NCBI GenBank assembly: GCA_944383825.1
Contig: CALWRA010000002.1
Coordinates: 1-33,258 of the forward strand
From: an uncultured Acetatifactor sp.
GTDB taxonomy: Bacteria; Bacillota; Clostridia; Lachnospirales; Lachnospiraceae
Length of the DNA stretch: 33,258 nucleotides
Reading direction: 5' to 3'
Positions 25,122 to 33,252 of the stretch are shown piece after piece (within the stretch, counting starts at the first letter, position 1; each line of letters starts with the position of its first letter). The position numbers were made by a program, and so were the translations under genes. Below the pieces are notes generated by a model, which saw only the letters and a list, made by a program, of their open reading frames with translations, was not told the DNA's origin and did no database searches.

Positions 25122-25211
25122 GAGGTTGTTGGTTTGGTGAATAGCTGTGAAGACAGATTTTTTAAATTTGATGTAGAAATTATTAGACTTATTAAGAATG
25201 GGGGATGTTTT

Positions 25212-26206
25212 ATGATAGAAAAAGAAGAAAAACAGCTTTTAGATGAGATAATGAAAGACTCGTCACCAGTTTTATTTTTGGGTGCAGGTTTTTCTAAAGG
25301 GTCAAAAAATGAAAATAATACGCTTGATGGTAAAGGCATATGGAATCTTATCTTAGAGTCTTTGGTACTAAAGAAGGCGGATGAATCAGATATCGATGAA
25401 ATAAAGGGTTATCACTTAAGACGTTTATGTGAATATGTTTATACATTATATGGTGGAAAAAAAGAGCTTACGGAATTACTTACATCTTGTTTTAAAGGAA
25501 CTAAACCTGATGGAAATAAATTTCATTTGAAATTGACTTCATATCCATGGAAGAAAATTTTCACGGTCAACATTGATGATTTGATAGAAAATATGGTATT
25601 TTACATTTCAATGTTTGACCAAGGAAGAAATTCTAGAGAGGCGCTTTAAGCTCGAACATAGGCAAATAGAGAAGATATATTTGTCAGTAAAAGAAAATTA
25701 TATGGATATTAGTTATTATTGGTTGCAGATGGGATTACTTTTCCAGAAAAGAGAGGATTATATTTCATCCTATAATTACTTGGAAAAGTCATCTAGTATA
25801 AGACCTAATTCTTATAAAATCCAATATGCATTGGCACGAAATTTTTTAAGACATGCAAACTGCGAAAAACTTGTTTACAAAAGGTGAAGAAAAGATGAAG
25901 AAATTAATCGATAGTAAGGATTACGGAAAAGAGAAGGCAAAACCGTTTTCTGTTACTTGCTATGTATCAAAGAAAATCAAGTTTATGATGAAATTTAATA
26001 TTGTTCCTTCGGATAAGGAATTGCAGTATCTAATTAATTCACTTGATAGTGTAAAAAATTCCATGGACGATTATATGGAGACAGTATATAAATCCTTTTA
26101 TGCTTTTTTAGTAAATATTCATAAGCAGGACATGATTAGAATGGATTTTTCAAGTCCTTATTTGAAATATGTAGGTAATCCTGTAACGGTATGGAAAAAG
26201 AATTGA
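25212..26206 (+). pseudogene. SIR2-domain (phage-defence type) gene, internally deleted and frameshifted
   Basis: The first frame, from ATG 25212 after GGGGGA, has SSPVLFLGAGFSKGSKNENN (NAD-binding glycine loop) and SYPWKKIFTVNIDDLIENM, which are hallmarks of SIR2-like domains of bacterial defence proteins. It breaks near 25590. A second frame continues with a TPR-like part (EKIYLSVKENYMDISYYWLQ, YNYLEKSSSIRPNSYKIQYA) to about 25880, and a third from there to 26206 (MKKLIDSKDYGKEKAKPFSV). Intact relatives are much longer, so most of the SIR2 domain after the first motif, including the catalytic His region, is deleted. Intact members deplete NAD during infection (family knowledge). This copy cannot be functional. 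Confidence 0.7.
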
Positions 26207-26220
26207 AAAATTGTTATAAT
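26192..26220 (+). promoter_or_regulatory. promoter of rnhA
   Basis: TGGAAA (26192-26197), a 17-base spacer and TATAAT (26215-26220) with TG one base before (extended -10), 49 bases before the rnhA start. It overlaps the end of the SIR2 remnant. Confidence 0.55.
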
Positions 26221-26268
26221 CATCCGTGTGGCAAAAAAGGATTTGACTCAGGTAAGGAGTGAAACACT

Positions 26269-26940
26269 ATGGCGGCGAAAAAATATTATGCTGTGAAAAA
26301 AGGGCGGACAACAGGTATTTTCACAACCTGGGAGGAGTGCAGAGCTTCTGTGGAAGGATATGCGGGCGCAAGCTTCAGGGGCTTTGCAGATTTGCCGCAG
26401 GCCCGGGCATATCTTGAGGAGGGAACAGGGAAAAATAAACCTAAGGCTTCCCAAAACAGTCTGCTGGCATATGTGGATGGAAGTTATGACGATTCCTTGA
26501 AAAAGTATGCGTTTGGATGCGTGTTTCTTTTGTCTGATGGGAGAATTTACACAGAATACGGGAACGGCTGTAATCAGGATTCTCTAAAGCATCGGAATGT
26601 GACGGGGGAGATGCTGGGAGCCATGTATGCGGTAAGGTTTGCCATGGAGAATGGATTTGAGGCTCTGGAAATACGCTATGACTATGAAGGAATTGAAAAA
26701 TGGGTGACGGGAGAGTGGAAGGCCAAAACGGAGCTGACCGCAAAGTACGCCGAGACCATGAGGCTTTGGAGTTCCCGTATCTGCCTGCATTTTACCAAGG
26801 TGGCGGCTCACGCCAATGTAAGATATAATGAGCTGGCCGACAGCCTGGCAAAGCAGGGGCTGATCCAGGGGGATGGAATCCCCAAAATACGGCGGATAGT
26901 AGAAATGGAGCCATATGAGGAAAGAGATTCGACTGAATAA
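26269..26940 (+). CDS. rnhA: Ribonuclease HI with N-terminal hybrid-binding domain
   Basis: The 223-residue protein has an N-terminal viroplasmin/hybrid-binding domain (residues about 4-50: YYAVKKGRTTGIFTTWEECR, FADLPQARAYL) and a C-terminal RNase H fold. The four acidic catalytic residues are all present: Asp70 (YVDGSYD), Glu114 (TGEMLGAM), Asp138 (RYDYEGI) and Asp191 (ELADSLAK). It degrades RNA in RNA-DNA hybrids. The start follows GGTAAGGAG. Its last 26 bases overlap the rluF-like gene, implying one operon. It marks the right edge of the accessory island. Confidence 0.9.
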   Translation: MAAKKYYAVKKGRTTGIFTTWEECRASVEGYAGASFRGFADLPQARAYLEEGTGKNKPKASQNSLLAYVDGSYDDSLKKYAFGCVFLLSDGRIYTEYGNGCNQDSLKHRNVTGEMLGAMYAVRFAMENGFEALEIRYDYEGIEKWVTGEWKAKTELTAKYAETMRLWSSRICLHFTKVAAHANVRYNELADSLAKQGLIQGDGIPKIRRIVEMEPYEERDSTE

Positions 26941-27637
26941 ATACCTGTCCCTATGCGGCGTTTGCTCCCGCAGGGAGGCAGATAGGCTGATCGAGCAGGG
27001 AAGAGTCTCGGTAAATGGGAAAAGGGCCCTGCGGGGGCAAACCGTTACGGACTCGGATGAAATCAGACTGAATGGGGAAATCTTGCGGGAGCAGGAAAAA
27101 AGAGCAGTGCTGGCTTTTTACAAGCCCACAGGGGTGACTTGCACGGAAAGAGACGTCCATGCAGAAATAAAAATAACGGATATTATTTCCTATCCTGTGC
27201 GAGTCACCTATGCAGGACGACTGGATAAGGATTCTGAAGGACTGTTGCTTTTGACGAATGATGGAGCGCTGATCGATGCTGTGATGAGAGGGGCAAACCG
27301 CCATGAAAAGGAATATGCGGTGAGAGTAAACAGAGAAATAACACCTCAGTTTATCACAAAAATGGCAGGGGGAATTTATTTGAAGGAGCTGAATCTCACC
27401 ACAAGGAAGTGCCGTGTGGAGCAGACCGGAAAATATACCTTTCATATTGTTTTGACACAGGGGGTCAACAGACAGATCCGGCGTATGTGCAAAGCCTGTG
27501 GCTATCAGGTGACGGGCCTGAAAAGAATCAGGATTATGAATATTGAGCTGAAAGGACTCTGTCCCGGGGAATACAGAGAACTGTCGGAAGAGGAAATAAA
27601 AGAGCTGTATACAAAGGCAGAAATATCGGATGGATAG
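26915..27637 (+). CDS. 23S rRNA pseudouridine synthase, RluF/RluB type
   Basis: The 240-residue protein begins with an S4 RNA-binding domain (RLNKYLSLCGVCSRREADRL, GRVSVNGKRA) and continues with the RsuA/RluB/RluF catalytic domain. YAGRLDKDSEGLLLLTNDGA has the catalytic Asp104, HEKEYAVRVN is the second motif, and LTQGVNRQIRRMCKACGY is the third. AGNNHEKEY-type wording (GANRHEKEY) favours the RluF branch, which modifies 23S rRNA U2604. The substrate position is inferred only. It overlaps rnhA by 26 bases and stops with TAG. Confidence 0.85.
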   Translation: MRKEIRLNKYLSLCGVCSRREADRLIEQGRVSVNGKRALRGQTVTDSDEIRLNGEILREQEKRAVLAFYKPTGVTCTERDVHAEIKITDIISYPVRVTYAGRLDKDSEGLLLLTNDGALIDAVMRGANRHEKEYAVRVNREITPQFITKMAGGIYLKELNLTTRKCRVEQTGKYTFHIVLTQGVNRQIRRMCKACGYQVTGLKRIRIMNIELKGLCPGEYRELSEEEIKELYTKAEISDG

Positions 27638-27675
27638 AATAAGCGGTAGAAAGTTCCTATCAAATATTGAATCAA

Positions 27676-27693
27676 TGTCCGCTGAAGCGGACA
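27676..27693 (+). other. 8-bp hairpin just upstream of the ligA ribosome binding site
   Basis: TGTCCGCT-GA-AGCGGACA is a perfect stem ending directly before GAGAGG. It has no T-tract and may modulate ligA translation or mRNA stability. Confidence 0.5.
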
Positions 27694-27700
27694 GAGAGGT

Positions 27701-29671
27701 ATGGAAATGCATTCATCTAAGGTGGAAAGAATCAAATATTTGTCAAACATTTTAAATAATGCCTCCCGGGCATATTATGCTCAGGATACGGAAATTATGA
27801 GCAATTATGAGTATGACAAGCTCTACGATGAACTGACTTGTTTAGAGAGGGAAACCGGGGTGGTTTTGGCCAACAGTCCCACGGTGAGCGTTGGATATGA
27901 GGCGGTGGAGGAGCTCCCTAAGGAGCGCCATGAGGCGCCCATGCTTTCCCTGGGAAAGACAAAAAGCAGGGAAGAACTTTTAAGCTGGCTGCAGGGAAAT
28001 CCTGCAATATTAAGCTGGAAGCTGGATGGTTTGACTGTTGTTTTGACATATCGTGAAGGAAAACTTGCAAAAGCAGTTACCAGGGGAAACGGAGAGATTG
28101 GGGAAGTGGTAACAAATAATGCCAGAACTTTCAAAAATCTTCCCTTAAGGATTTCCTTCCGGGGAGAGCTGGTTCTCAGGGGCGAGGCTGTGATCAGCTA
28201 TTCGGAATTTGAGAGAATCAATCGGGAGATTGAGGATGTGGATGCAAAATATAAGAATCCCCGAAATCTCTGCAGCGGTTCTGTGCGTCAGCTGAACAAT
28301 GAGATTACAGCAAAAAGAAATGTGGAGTTTTACGCATTTACTTTGGTGAAGGCTCAGGGAGAGGACTTTGGAAATTCTAAGCAGGCGCAGTTTGATTTTC
28401 TCGAGGCTCAGGGCTTTGACGTGGTGGAGCACCGTCTGGTGACGGAGGAGAATGTTCTTCGGACTGTAGAGGAATTTGAGAAAAAAGTTGAAACCTACGA
28501 TATTCCATCGGATGGATTGGTGCTGACCTATGAGGATATTGCTTATGGGCAGTCCCTGGGAAGCACCTCAAAATTCCCGAGGGATTCCATTGCTTTTAAA
28601 TGGGCCGATGAGCTTAGGGAAACAACCTTGAAGGAGATTGAGTGGAGCGCCAGCAGGACGGGGCTAATTAATCCTGTTGCCATTTTTGAGCCAGTGGAGC
28701 TGGAGGGCACAACAGTCAGTCGGGCGTCAGTGCACAATATCAGCATCCTCAAAAGCCTGAGGCTGGGGATCGGAGACAGAATTACAGTATATAAGGCAAA
28801 TATGATTATTCCCCAGATTGCAGAAAATTTGACCCGCAGCGACACGGTGGAGATTCCTGAGAGCTGTCCAGTTTGCGGGGAGCCCACGCAGATTCGACAG
28901 ATCAATGAGGTACAGTCTCTTTTTTGTACTAACGAAAGGTGCGCTGCAAAGCGAATAAAGGCATTTACTCTTTTCGTAAGCAGAGATGCCATGAATATCG
29001 AGGGGCTTTCCGAAGCTACTCTGGAAAAATTCATTGACAGAGGTTTTATCCATGAATATGCGGATTTGTTCCGGCTTGGCTGCTATCGGGCGGAAATTAC
29101 ACAGATGGAAGGATTCGGAGACAAGTCCTGCCAAAATCTTTTGGACAGCATTGAGAGGGCCAGAAATACCACACTGCCCAGAGTGATATATGGACTTGGC
29201 ATTGACAATATTGGTGTTGCAAACGCCAGGATGCTGTGCCGGTATTTTGACTACAGTATGGAACGAATGCAGAAGGCTGACGTGGAGACCTTAAGCGCCA
29301 TAGAGGGCGTAGGAGAGGTTATTGCGGCGGCATTTGCAGATTATATGCGGGATCCGGACAATCTTCGGAAGATTGCAGATCTGATGCAGGAGCTGCATCT
29401 TGAGGTTCCCGAGGATCCTCAGAGTCGTACACTGGAAAACAAGAGCTTTGTCATAACGGGGAGTCTGAATCACTTTTCAGGCAGAAATCAGTTAAAGGAG
29501 CTTATAGAGCAGAGAGGCGGGAAGGTAACGGGAAGCGTTACAAAAAAGACGGAATGCCTGATTAATAATGACATACAGTCGGCTTCTTCCAAAAACAGGA
29601 AGGCCAAGGAACTTCAGATTCCCATCGTAACGGAAGAGGAATTTCTGGAAAAATATATTACGGAAAGCTGA
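27701..29671 (+). CDS. ligA: NAD-dependent DNA ligase
   Basis: The product (up to 656 residues) has the full LigA domain order. An Ia domain (SNYEYDKLYDEL) leads to the adenylation domain with catalytic Lys107 in SWKLDGLTVV and TRGNGEIGEVVTNNARTF. An OB fold follows (GTTVSRASVHN, GDRITVYKANMIIPQI), then a four-Cys zinc finger (CPVCGEPT...CTNERCAAK), helix-hairpin-helix repeats (about 420-570) and a C-terminal BRCT domain (SFVITGSLNHFSGRNQLKEL). It seals nicks in replication and repair. The start is ATG 27701 or ATG 27707; the second has better spacing from GAGAGG. KLDG in place of the common KxDG with Ile or Val is within family range. Confidence 0.93.
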   Translation: MEMHSSKVERIKYLSNILNNASRAYYAQDTEIMSNYEYDKLYDELTCLERETGVVLANSPTVSVGYEAVEELPKERHEAPMLSLGKTKSREELLSWLQGNPAILSWKLDGLTVVLTYREGKLAKAVTRGNGEIGEVVTNNARTFKNLPLRISFRGELVLRGEAVISYSEFERINREIEDVDAKYKNPRNLCSGSVRQLNNEITAKRNVEFYAFTLVKAQGEDFGNSKQAQFDFLEAQGFDVVEHRLVTEENVLRTVEEFEKKVETYDIPSDGLVLTYEDIAYGQSLGSTSKFPRDSIAFKWADELRETTLKEIEWSASRTGLINPVAIFEPVELEGTTVSRASVHNISILKSLRLGIGDRITVYKANMIIPQIAENLTRSDTVEIPESCPVCGEPTQIRQINEVQSLFCTNERCAAKRIKAFTLFVSRDAMNIEGLSEATLEKFIDRGFIHEYADLFRLGCYRAEITQMEGFGDKSCQNLLDSIERARNTTLPRVIYGLGIDNIGVANARMLCRYFDYSMERMQKADVETLSAIEGVGEVIAAAFADYMRDPDNLRKIADLMQELHLEVPEDPQSRTLENKSFVITGSLNHFSGRNQLKELIEQRGGKVTGSVTKKTECLINNDIQSASSKNRKAKELQIPIVTEEEFLEKYITES

Positions 29672-29681
29672 GGTATTAACC

Positions 29682-30587
29682 ATGCCCATTAAGACACAGA
29701 GCGATCTTCCGGCTAAGGAGATACTGGAAAACGAAAATATTTTTGTCATGGACGAATTTAGGGCCATTCATCAGGATATTCGACCACTGCAGGTAATTAT
29801 TTTAAATATCATGCCTGTTAAGCAGGACACGGAGCTGCAGCTTTTGCGCCTTCTCTCTAACACGCCGCTCCAGGTGGACGTAACCTTTATGAATGTAAAA
29901 AACCATATCTCGCGGAATACACCGGCAAGTCATTTGAATAAATTTTATATTACTCTGGACGAGGTACGTCGTCTAAAGTTCGATGGTATGATTATCACAG
30001 GCGCCCCGGTGGAAGATATTTCTTTTGAGGAGGTGGATTACTGGGAGGAAATTTGTGAAATTATGGATTGGGCCCAGACCCATGTGACCTCCACCCTCCA
30101 TATCTGCTGGGCGGCTCAGGCAGGCTTTTATCACTATTACGGCATTAATAAAAGAAAGCTTCCTCAAAAGCTGTTTGGAGTTTATGAGCATAAGGTGTCA
30201 AACCGCAAAATTCCTCTGGTAAGAGGATTTGACGATATTTTTCTGGCTCCTCACAGTCGGCATACGGAGACGCCTGCGGAGGCTATTCACTCTTGCAGGG
30301 ATCTGAAGATACTGGCAGAGTCCCCGGAAGCAGGAGTATTTCTTGCCATTGCTCAGGAGGGAAGAAAAATTTTTGTAAACGGCCATCCTGAATATGACCG
30401 TTATACCCTGGACAACGAGTATCACAGGGATCTGAACAGGGGACTGCCCATTCAGATACCGTACAATTATTATCCGGGGGACAATCCGGAAGAAAGACCG
30501 CTTCTGCAGTGGCGCTCTCACAGTAATAATCTCTACAGTAATTGGCTTAATTATTATGTTTACCAGGTGACGCCCTATGAACTGTAG
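29682..30587 (+). CDS. metA: Homoserine O-acetyltransferase (MetA type)
   Basis: The 301-residue enzyme activates homoserine for methionine synthesis. Catalytic Cys142 is in HICWAAQAG, and His235 and Glu237 are in NGHPEYDRY. Residue 111 is Glu in GAPVEDISFEEVDYW. In this family Glu at 111 goes with acetyl-CoA use and Gly with succinyl-CoA (family knowledge), so the product is probably O-acetylhomoserine, although the family is often annotated as succinyltransferase. It starts 10 bases after the ligA stop, preceded by GAGG, so it may be cotranscribed. No SAM riboswitch or S-box is visible. It stops with TAG and a terminator follows. Confidence 0.93.
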   Translation: MPIKTQSDLPAKEILENENIFVMDEFRAIHQDIRPLQVIILNIMPVKQDTELQLLRLLSNTPLQVDVTFMNVKNHISRNTPASHLNKFYITLDEVRRLKFDGMIITGAPVEDISFEEVDYWEEICEIMDWAQTHVTSTLHICWAAQAGFYHYYGINKRKLPQKLFGVYEHKVSNRKIPLVRGFDDIFLAPHSRHTETPAEAIHSCRDLKILAESPEAGVFLAIAQEGRKIFVNGHPEYDRYTLDNEYHRDLNRGLPIQIPYNYYPGDNPEERPLLQWRSHSNNLYSNWLNYYVYQVTPYEL

Positions 30588-30684
30588 AAAATACCATAAA
30601 AATGGATTAAAACCAAAGGGTTACAGTGATAAGAAAGTATTCACAACAACTTGTCACTAACACTGAGACAGGGTGCAAGTAGAG

Positions 30685-30730
30685 ACAGAGAGAGAAATTA
30701 CATTTAAGGTGATTTCCTCTCTGTTTTATT
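30685..30730 (+). terminator. intrinsic terminator after metA
   Basis: ACAGAGAG(AG)AAATTAC pairs with GTGATTTCCTCTCTGT, followed by TTTATT, about 100 bases after the metA stop. A smaller hairpin, CCCT-TT-AGGG with TTTTCTTT, lies near 30825. Nothing else was recognised in the gap 30588-30854. Confidence 0.65.
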
Positions 30731-30854
30731 ATGGGCTTTAGCCTGTAGAGTGCATTGAAGAGAGTTTCTCAAGAGAAAGTCTGTGGGATGCGGACAAATT
30801 CCTAGACTCCTTATGGGTATTGCCCTTTAGGGTTTTCTTTGCTATATAAACATT

Positions 30855-31403
30855 TTAAGGACTTTTCGTAGGCTTTGAGAAAAATAATAGATATATTCCA
30901 AATACAATTTTAATAAGTCCATCAACAAACGCTAAAACAATGAATGGAATTGCAGGAACAAATATTCCTATTAGCGCATTAGCAGAACATAAAGCAGCAA
31001 TCCCTATCATTGAAATTCCATGAACAAAATAGAATGGGATAAAATGGAGCCCAACAGCAAGGAAAGTCATCAACCAAATCATTCTCCAATTCTGCATCGG
31101 AAAAAACGGTCCTGCCGAAATGAACATGAGAGGAAACAAAATGGCGATGGAGAAAATAGCAATATTATTTTGAAATTTTGATGATTGCCCCCACGATAGT
31201 TTTGCTACTACCTTTCTGTTTATTACCGATATGTAAAATCCAACAACGAAGCCCACGGTAAATATAACGGGCTGTATCTTTTGTTCTCCCCCAAAGATGG
31301 AAGAGATTATAATAACAGCACCGATAATAATAAACCATAAGCCACAACAACGCTTGTTATTATACTCTCGAATTTCATTTTTTTGATAGCCTAAAAATCC
31401 CAT
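30855..31403 (-). CDS. Multi-pass membrane protein, DUF6609-like
   Basis: The 182-residue protein has about six hydrophobic segments (for example LWFIIIGAVIIISSIFGG, IQPVIFTVGFVVGFYISVI, IAIFSIAILFPLMFISAG, VPAIPFIVLAFVDGLIKIVF). It is conserved in style with DUF6609 proteins of Clostridia, which have no known function. No catalytic or transport motif is evident. A strong AAGGAGGAAAAGG precedes the start. It lies 76 bases downstream of the XRE regulator on the same strand, so the two probably form an operon. The pair sits between metA and the PocR receptor and looks acquired. Confidence 0.65.
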   Translation of the reverse strand: MGFLGYQKNEIREYNNKRCCGLWFIIIGAVIIISSIFGGEQKIQPVIFTVGFVVGFYISVINRKVVAKLSWGQSSKFQNNIAIFSIAILFPLMFISAGPFFPMQNWRMIWLMTFLAVGLHFIPFYFVHGISMIGIAALCSANALIGIFVPAIPFIVLAFVDGLIKIVFGIYLLFFSKPTKSP

Positions 31404-31479
31404 TCCTTTTCCTCCTTGTATTTTGGCTTATTGTCTTACTTTCGTTCGCACTGTCGGTATTTAGTTTCGGCAGTTCCAA

Positions 31480-32067
31480 CTATTCGGCAATCAATTTTTT
31501 CGCTAATTGCCAGAACAGATCAGCGGTTTCTTCGTCCATTGGCGAAAGCTGTTCGATCTGCCCGGCTATCATATTCATTACATCACAATGGTAAGCGTTT
31601 TTTGCTTCCATCCGGTGTTCCGGATGTTCCTTCATCAGATCGGACAGGGAAGCCGTTGTTATCTCGATAAGCTGGTTTTGTGTCATTATCTCTTTTGCCG
31701 CCGTGTCCTGAAAATAAATTCGTATCCAATCTATCAGCTTGGGAAAATTTCTGTGTTCCAACAAGCAATTAAGGATTTGCACATCAACCGCACCGGTCAC
31801 AAGCCCCCTCGGATAAGCCCAGTTCGGAGATGTGTAGCTTTTACGGACGCTTACATTTGACAGACCTAAAATATAGTCCGTAGAAACATGAAATCTTTTT
31901 GCTGCCTCTATAAGAATATCACTGCTGACAGTCTTTGTTTTTCTACTGATAATCTGGCTCAACTGCGAGGGTGAGATCTCTATCTTTTTTGCCGGTTCCT
32001 TTTGTGTGATGTGGTTTCCGTTGCACAAATCGCAAATTCGCTGTCCAGGTGTTCCTGGTAAAGCCAT
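31480..32067 (-). CDS. XRE-family helix-turn-helix regulator
   Basis: The product from ATG 32067 is 195 residues. Residues about 5-70 are an XRE/Cro-type DNA-binding domain: ITQKEPAKKIEISPSQLSQI, then a basic RKTKTVSSDILIEAAKRF and HVSTDYILGLS, the common ending of that domain. The C-terminal 120 residues are helical and unassigned. The frame extends upstream to 32088, but ATG 32067 has GAGGTG just before it. A palindrome over its promoter suggests self-repression. It probably controls itself and the DUF6609 gene. Confidence 0.8.
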   Translation of the reverse strand: MALPGTPGQRICDLCNGNHITQKEPAKKIEISPSQLSQIISRKTKTVSSDILIEAAKRFHVSTDYILGLSNVSVRKSYTSPNWAYPRGLVTGAVDVQILNCLLEHRNFPKLIDWIRIYFQDTAAKEIMTQNQLIEITTASLSDLMKEHPEHRMEAKNAYHCDVMNMIAGQIEQLSPMDEETADLFWQLAKKLIAE

Positions 32068-32094
32068 AGATACGCACCTCATACACATACTTCC

Positions 32095-32123
32095 ATTATA
32101 CAGAATGATTGCAAAAATGCAAT
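32095..32123 (-). promoter_or_regulatory. XRE regulator promoter with overlapping palindrome
   Basis: On the minus strand, TTGCAT (32117-32122) and TATAAT (32095-32100) have a 16-base spacer. The palindrome ATTGCA-AAAA-TGCAAT (32108-32123) covers the -35 region and is a good candidate operator. Confidence 0.6.
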
Positions 32124-32162
32124 TTCCAAAGTGTAAACTTCATCAATGAACAGTTGTAGTGG

Positions 32163-32300
32163 TATACTAACCTTGTAACACCTTGTTCGGATAATATAAT
32201 AAGACGAACAAGGAGATTACCATTATGACAAAAAAGCATGATGTAGAATTAAAAAACAATTAGTCAATGCTTATATGCAGGGAAAAAGTAAAAATCCATT
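32163..32300 (+). other. transposase-like leader remnant with RBS-masking inverted repeat
   Basis: The stretch holds TTGTAA-16-TATAAT (32173-32200) and a perfect 9-bp inverted repeat CCTTGTTCG/CGAACAAGG (32181-32213) whose right arm covers the ribosome binding site AAGGAG. ATG 32225 then opens MTKKHDVELKNN-stop; a one-base shift would continue QLVNAYMQGKSK. This resembles the start of an insertion-sequence gene, then breaks off. From 32300 to the promoter of the next gene one frame reads FWETLEKQWEDVAELAGNIV, possibly another fragment. Family not identified. Confidence 0.35.
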
Positions 32301-32417
32301 TGGTCTAAGATGGCTTTTCAGACATTCCTCGAAGATTGTCAGGGATATGTTTTGGGAAACTTTGGAAAAACAGTGGGAGGACGTGGCAGAGCTGGCTGGA
32401 AATATTGTAAGGATGCA

Positions 32418-32447
32418 TTGGAAATCCTTCTGAAAATATGCTATAAT
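32418..32447 (+). promoter_or_regulatory. promoter of the PocR-MCP gene
   Basis: TTGGAA (32418-32423), an 18-base spacer and TATAAT (32442-32447) preceded by TGC (extended -10), 31 bases before the start codon. Confidence 0.65.
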
Positions 32448-32478
32448 ATAAAAAACGGGAAATATGGGAGGAGTACAT

Positions 32479-33252
32479 ATGCATATCTCAGATTTTATGG
32501 ACCTGTCGCTTTTGCAGGAAATTCAGGACAGATTTTCGGATGCCACGGGTCTTGCGGCCATTGCAGTGGACGCACAGGGGCGCTACCTTACGGAAGGAAG
32601 CAACTTTACAGATTTTTGCATGAAATATACCAGGGCAAGCAAGGTGGGAAACCAAAGATGTGTGAAATGTGATAATGAATGCACCGGTACATATTACTGC
32701 CATGCTGGCCTTATGGACTTTTCCAATGATATTATAGTGGATGGAGTGAAGGTAGGGGCTATGATTGGGGGGCAGGTTCTCCCGACGGAACCGGATGAAA
32801 ATAAATTCAGAGACATTGCAAAAGAACTGGGAATTGACGAGAACGCATATGTGCAGGCGGTACGAAAAGTTCCGGTACGCTCGGAGAAGGCTATCCGTGC
32901 TGCGGCCGAGTTTTTGGGAATTGTGGTGAATCAAATGGTTAATCTGGAATATTTGAAGAGCAGAGACACCAAACGATTGAAGACCTTTGATGATGGGCTT
33001 CAAAGCGCTACGGATTCCGTAGAAGCCATCAGAAACAATACCAGGAAACTGGATGACATTTCCACCAAGCAGAATATATTGTCCCTAAATGCAAGCATTG
33101 AAGCTGCACGAGCAGGAATGACCGGTGCAGGCTTTGCGGTGGTGGCAAAACAAATGGGAGATCTTTCCCAGCAATCAAAAACAATCTACCAGGAGATAGA
33201 ACGACTGAGCGAGGAAATTTATGCGACAGTTTCAAAAATGAATAAAAATTAG
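32479..33252 (+). CDS. Soluble PocR-domain receptor with short MCP signalling tip
   Basis: The 257-residue protein has an N-terminal PocR-type sensory domain (about residues 5-160; FMDLSLLQEIQDRFSDATGL). A Cys-rich part follows, in which CVKCDNECTGTYYCHAGLMD has four cysteines within 17 residues and may bind metal or a redox ligand. The C-terminal part (about residues 175-257) is a piece of MCP signalling domain with ILSLNASIEAARAGMTGAGF and AVVAKQMGDLSQQS, the conserved tip that contacts CheA/CheW. No membrane segment is present, so it would act in the cytosol. The MCP part is much shorter than the usual coiled-coil hairpin. The ATG at 32479 with GGGAGGAG is preferred over 32464. Confidence 0.85.
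   Translation: MHISDFMDLSLLQEIQDRFSDATGLAAIAVDAQGRYLTEGSNFTDFCMKYTRASKVGNQRCVKCDNECTGTYYCHAGLMDFSNDIIVDGVKVGAMIGGQVLPTEPDENKFRDIAKELGIDENAYVQAVRKVPVRSEKAIRAAAEFLGIVVNQMVNLEYLKSRDTKRLKTFDDGLQSATDSVEAIRNNTRKLDDISTKQNILSLNASIEAARAGMTGAGFAVVAKQMGDLSQQSKTIYQEIERLSEEIYATVSKMNKN

Noticed and set aside
26951..27712. 253-residue minus-strand frame opposite the rluF-like gene
   Set aside because: Antisense to conserved pseudouridine synthase motifs, with Cys/His/Ser-rich shadow composition.
32310..32672. 120-residue plus-strand frame before and over the PocR-MCP start
   Set aside because: It overlaps the PocR-MCP gene in another frame, spans its promoter and ribosome binding site, and has no family features.
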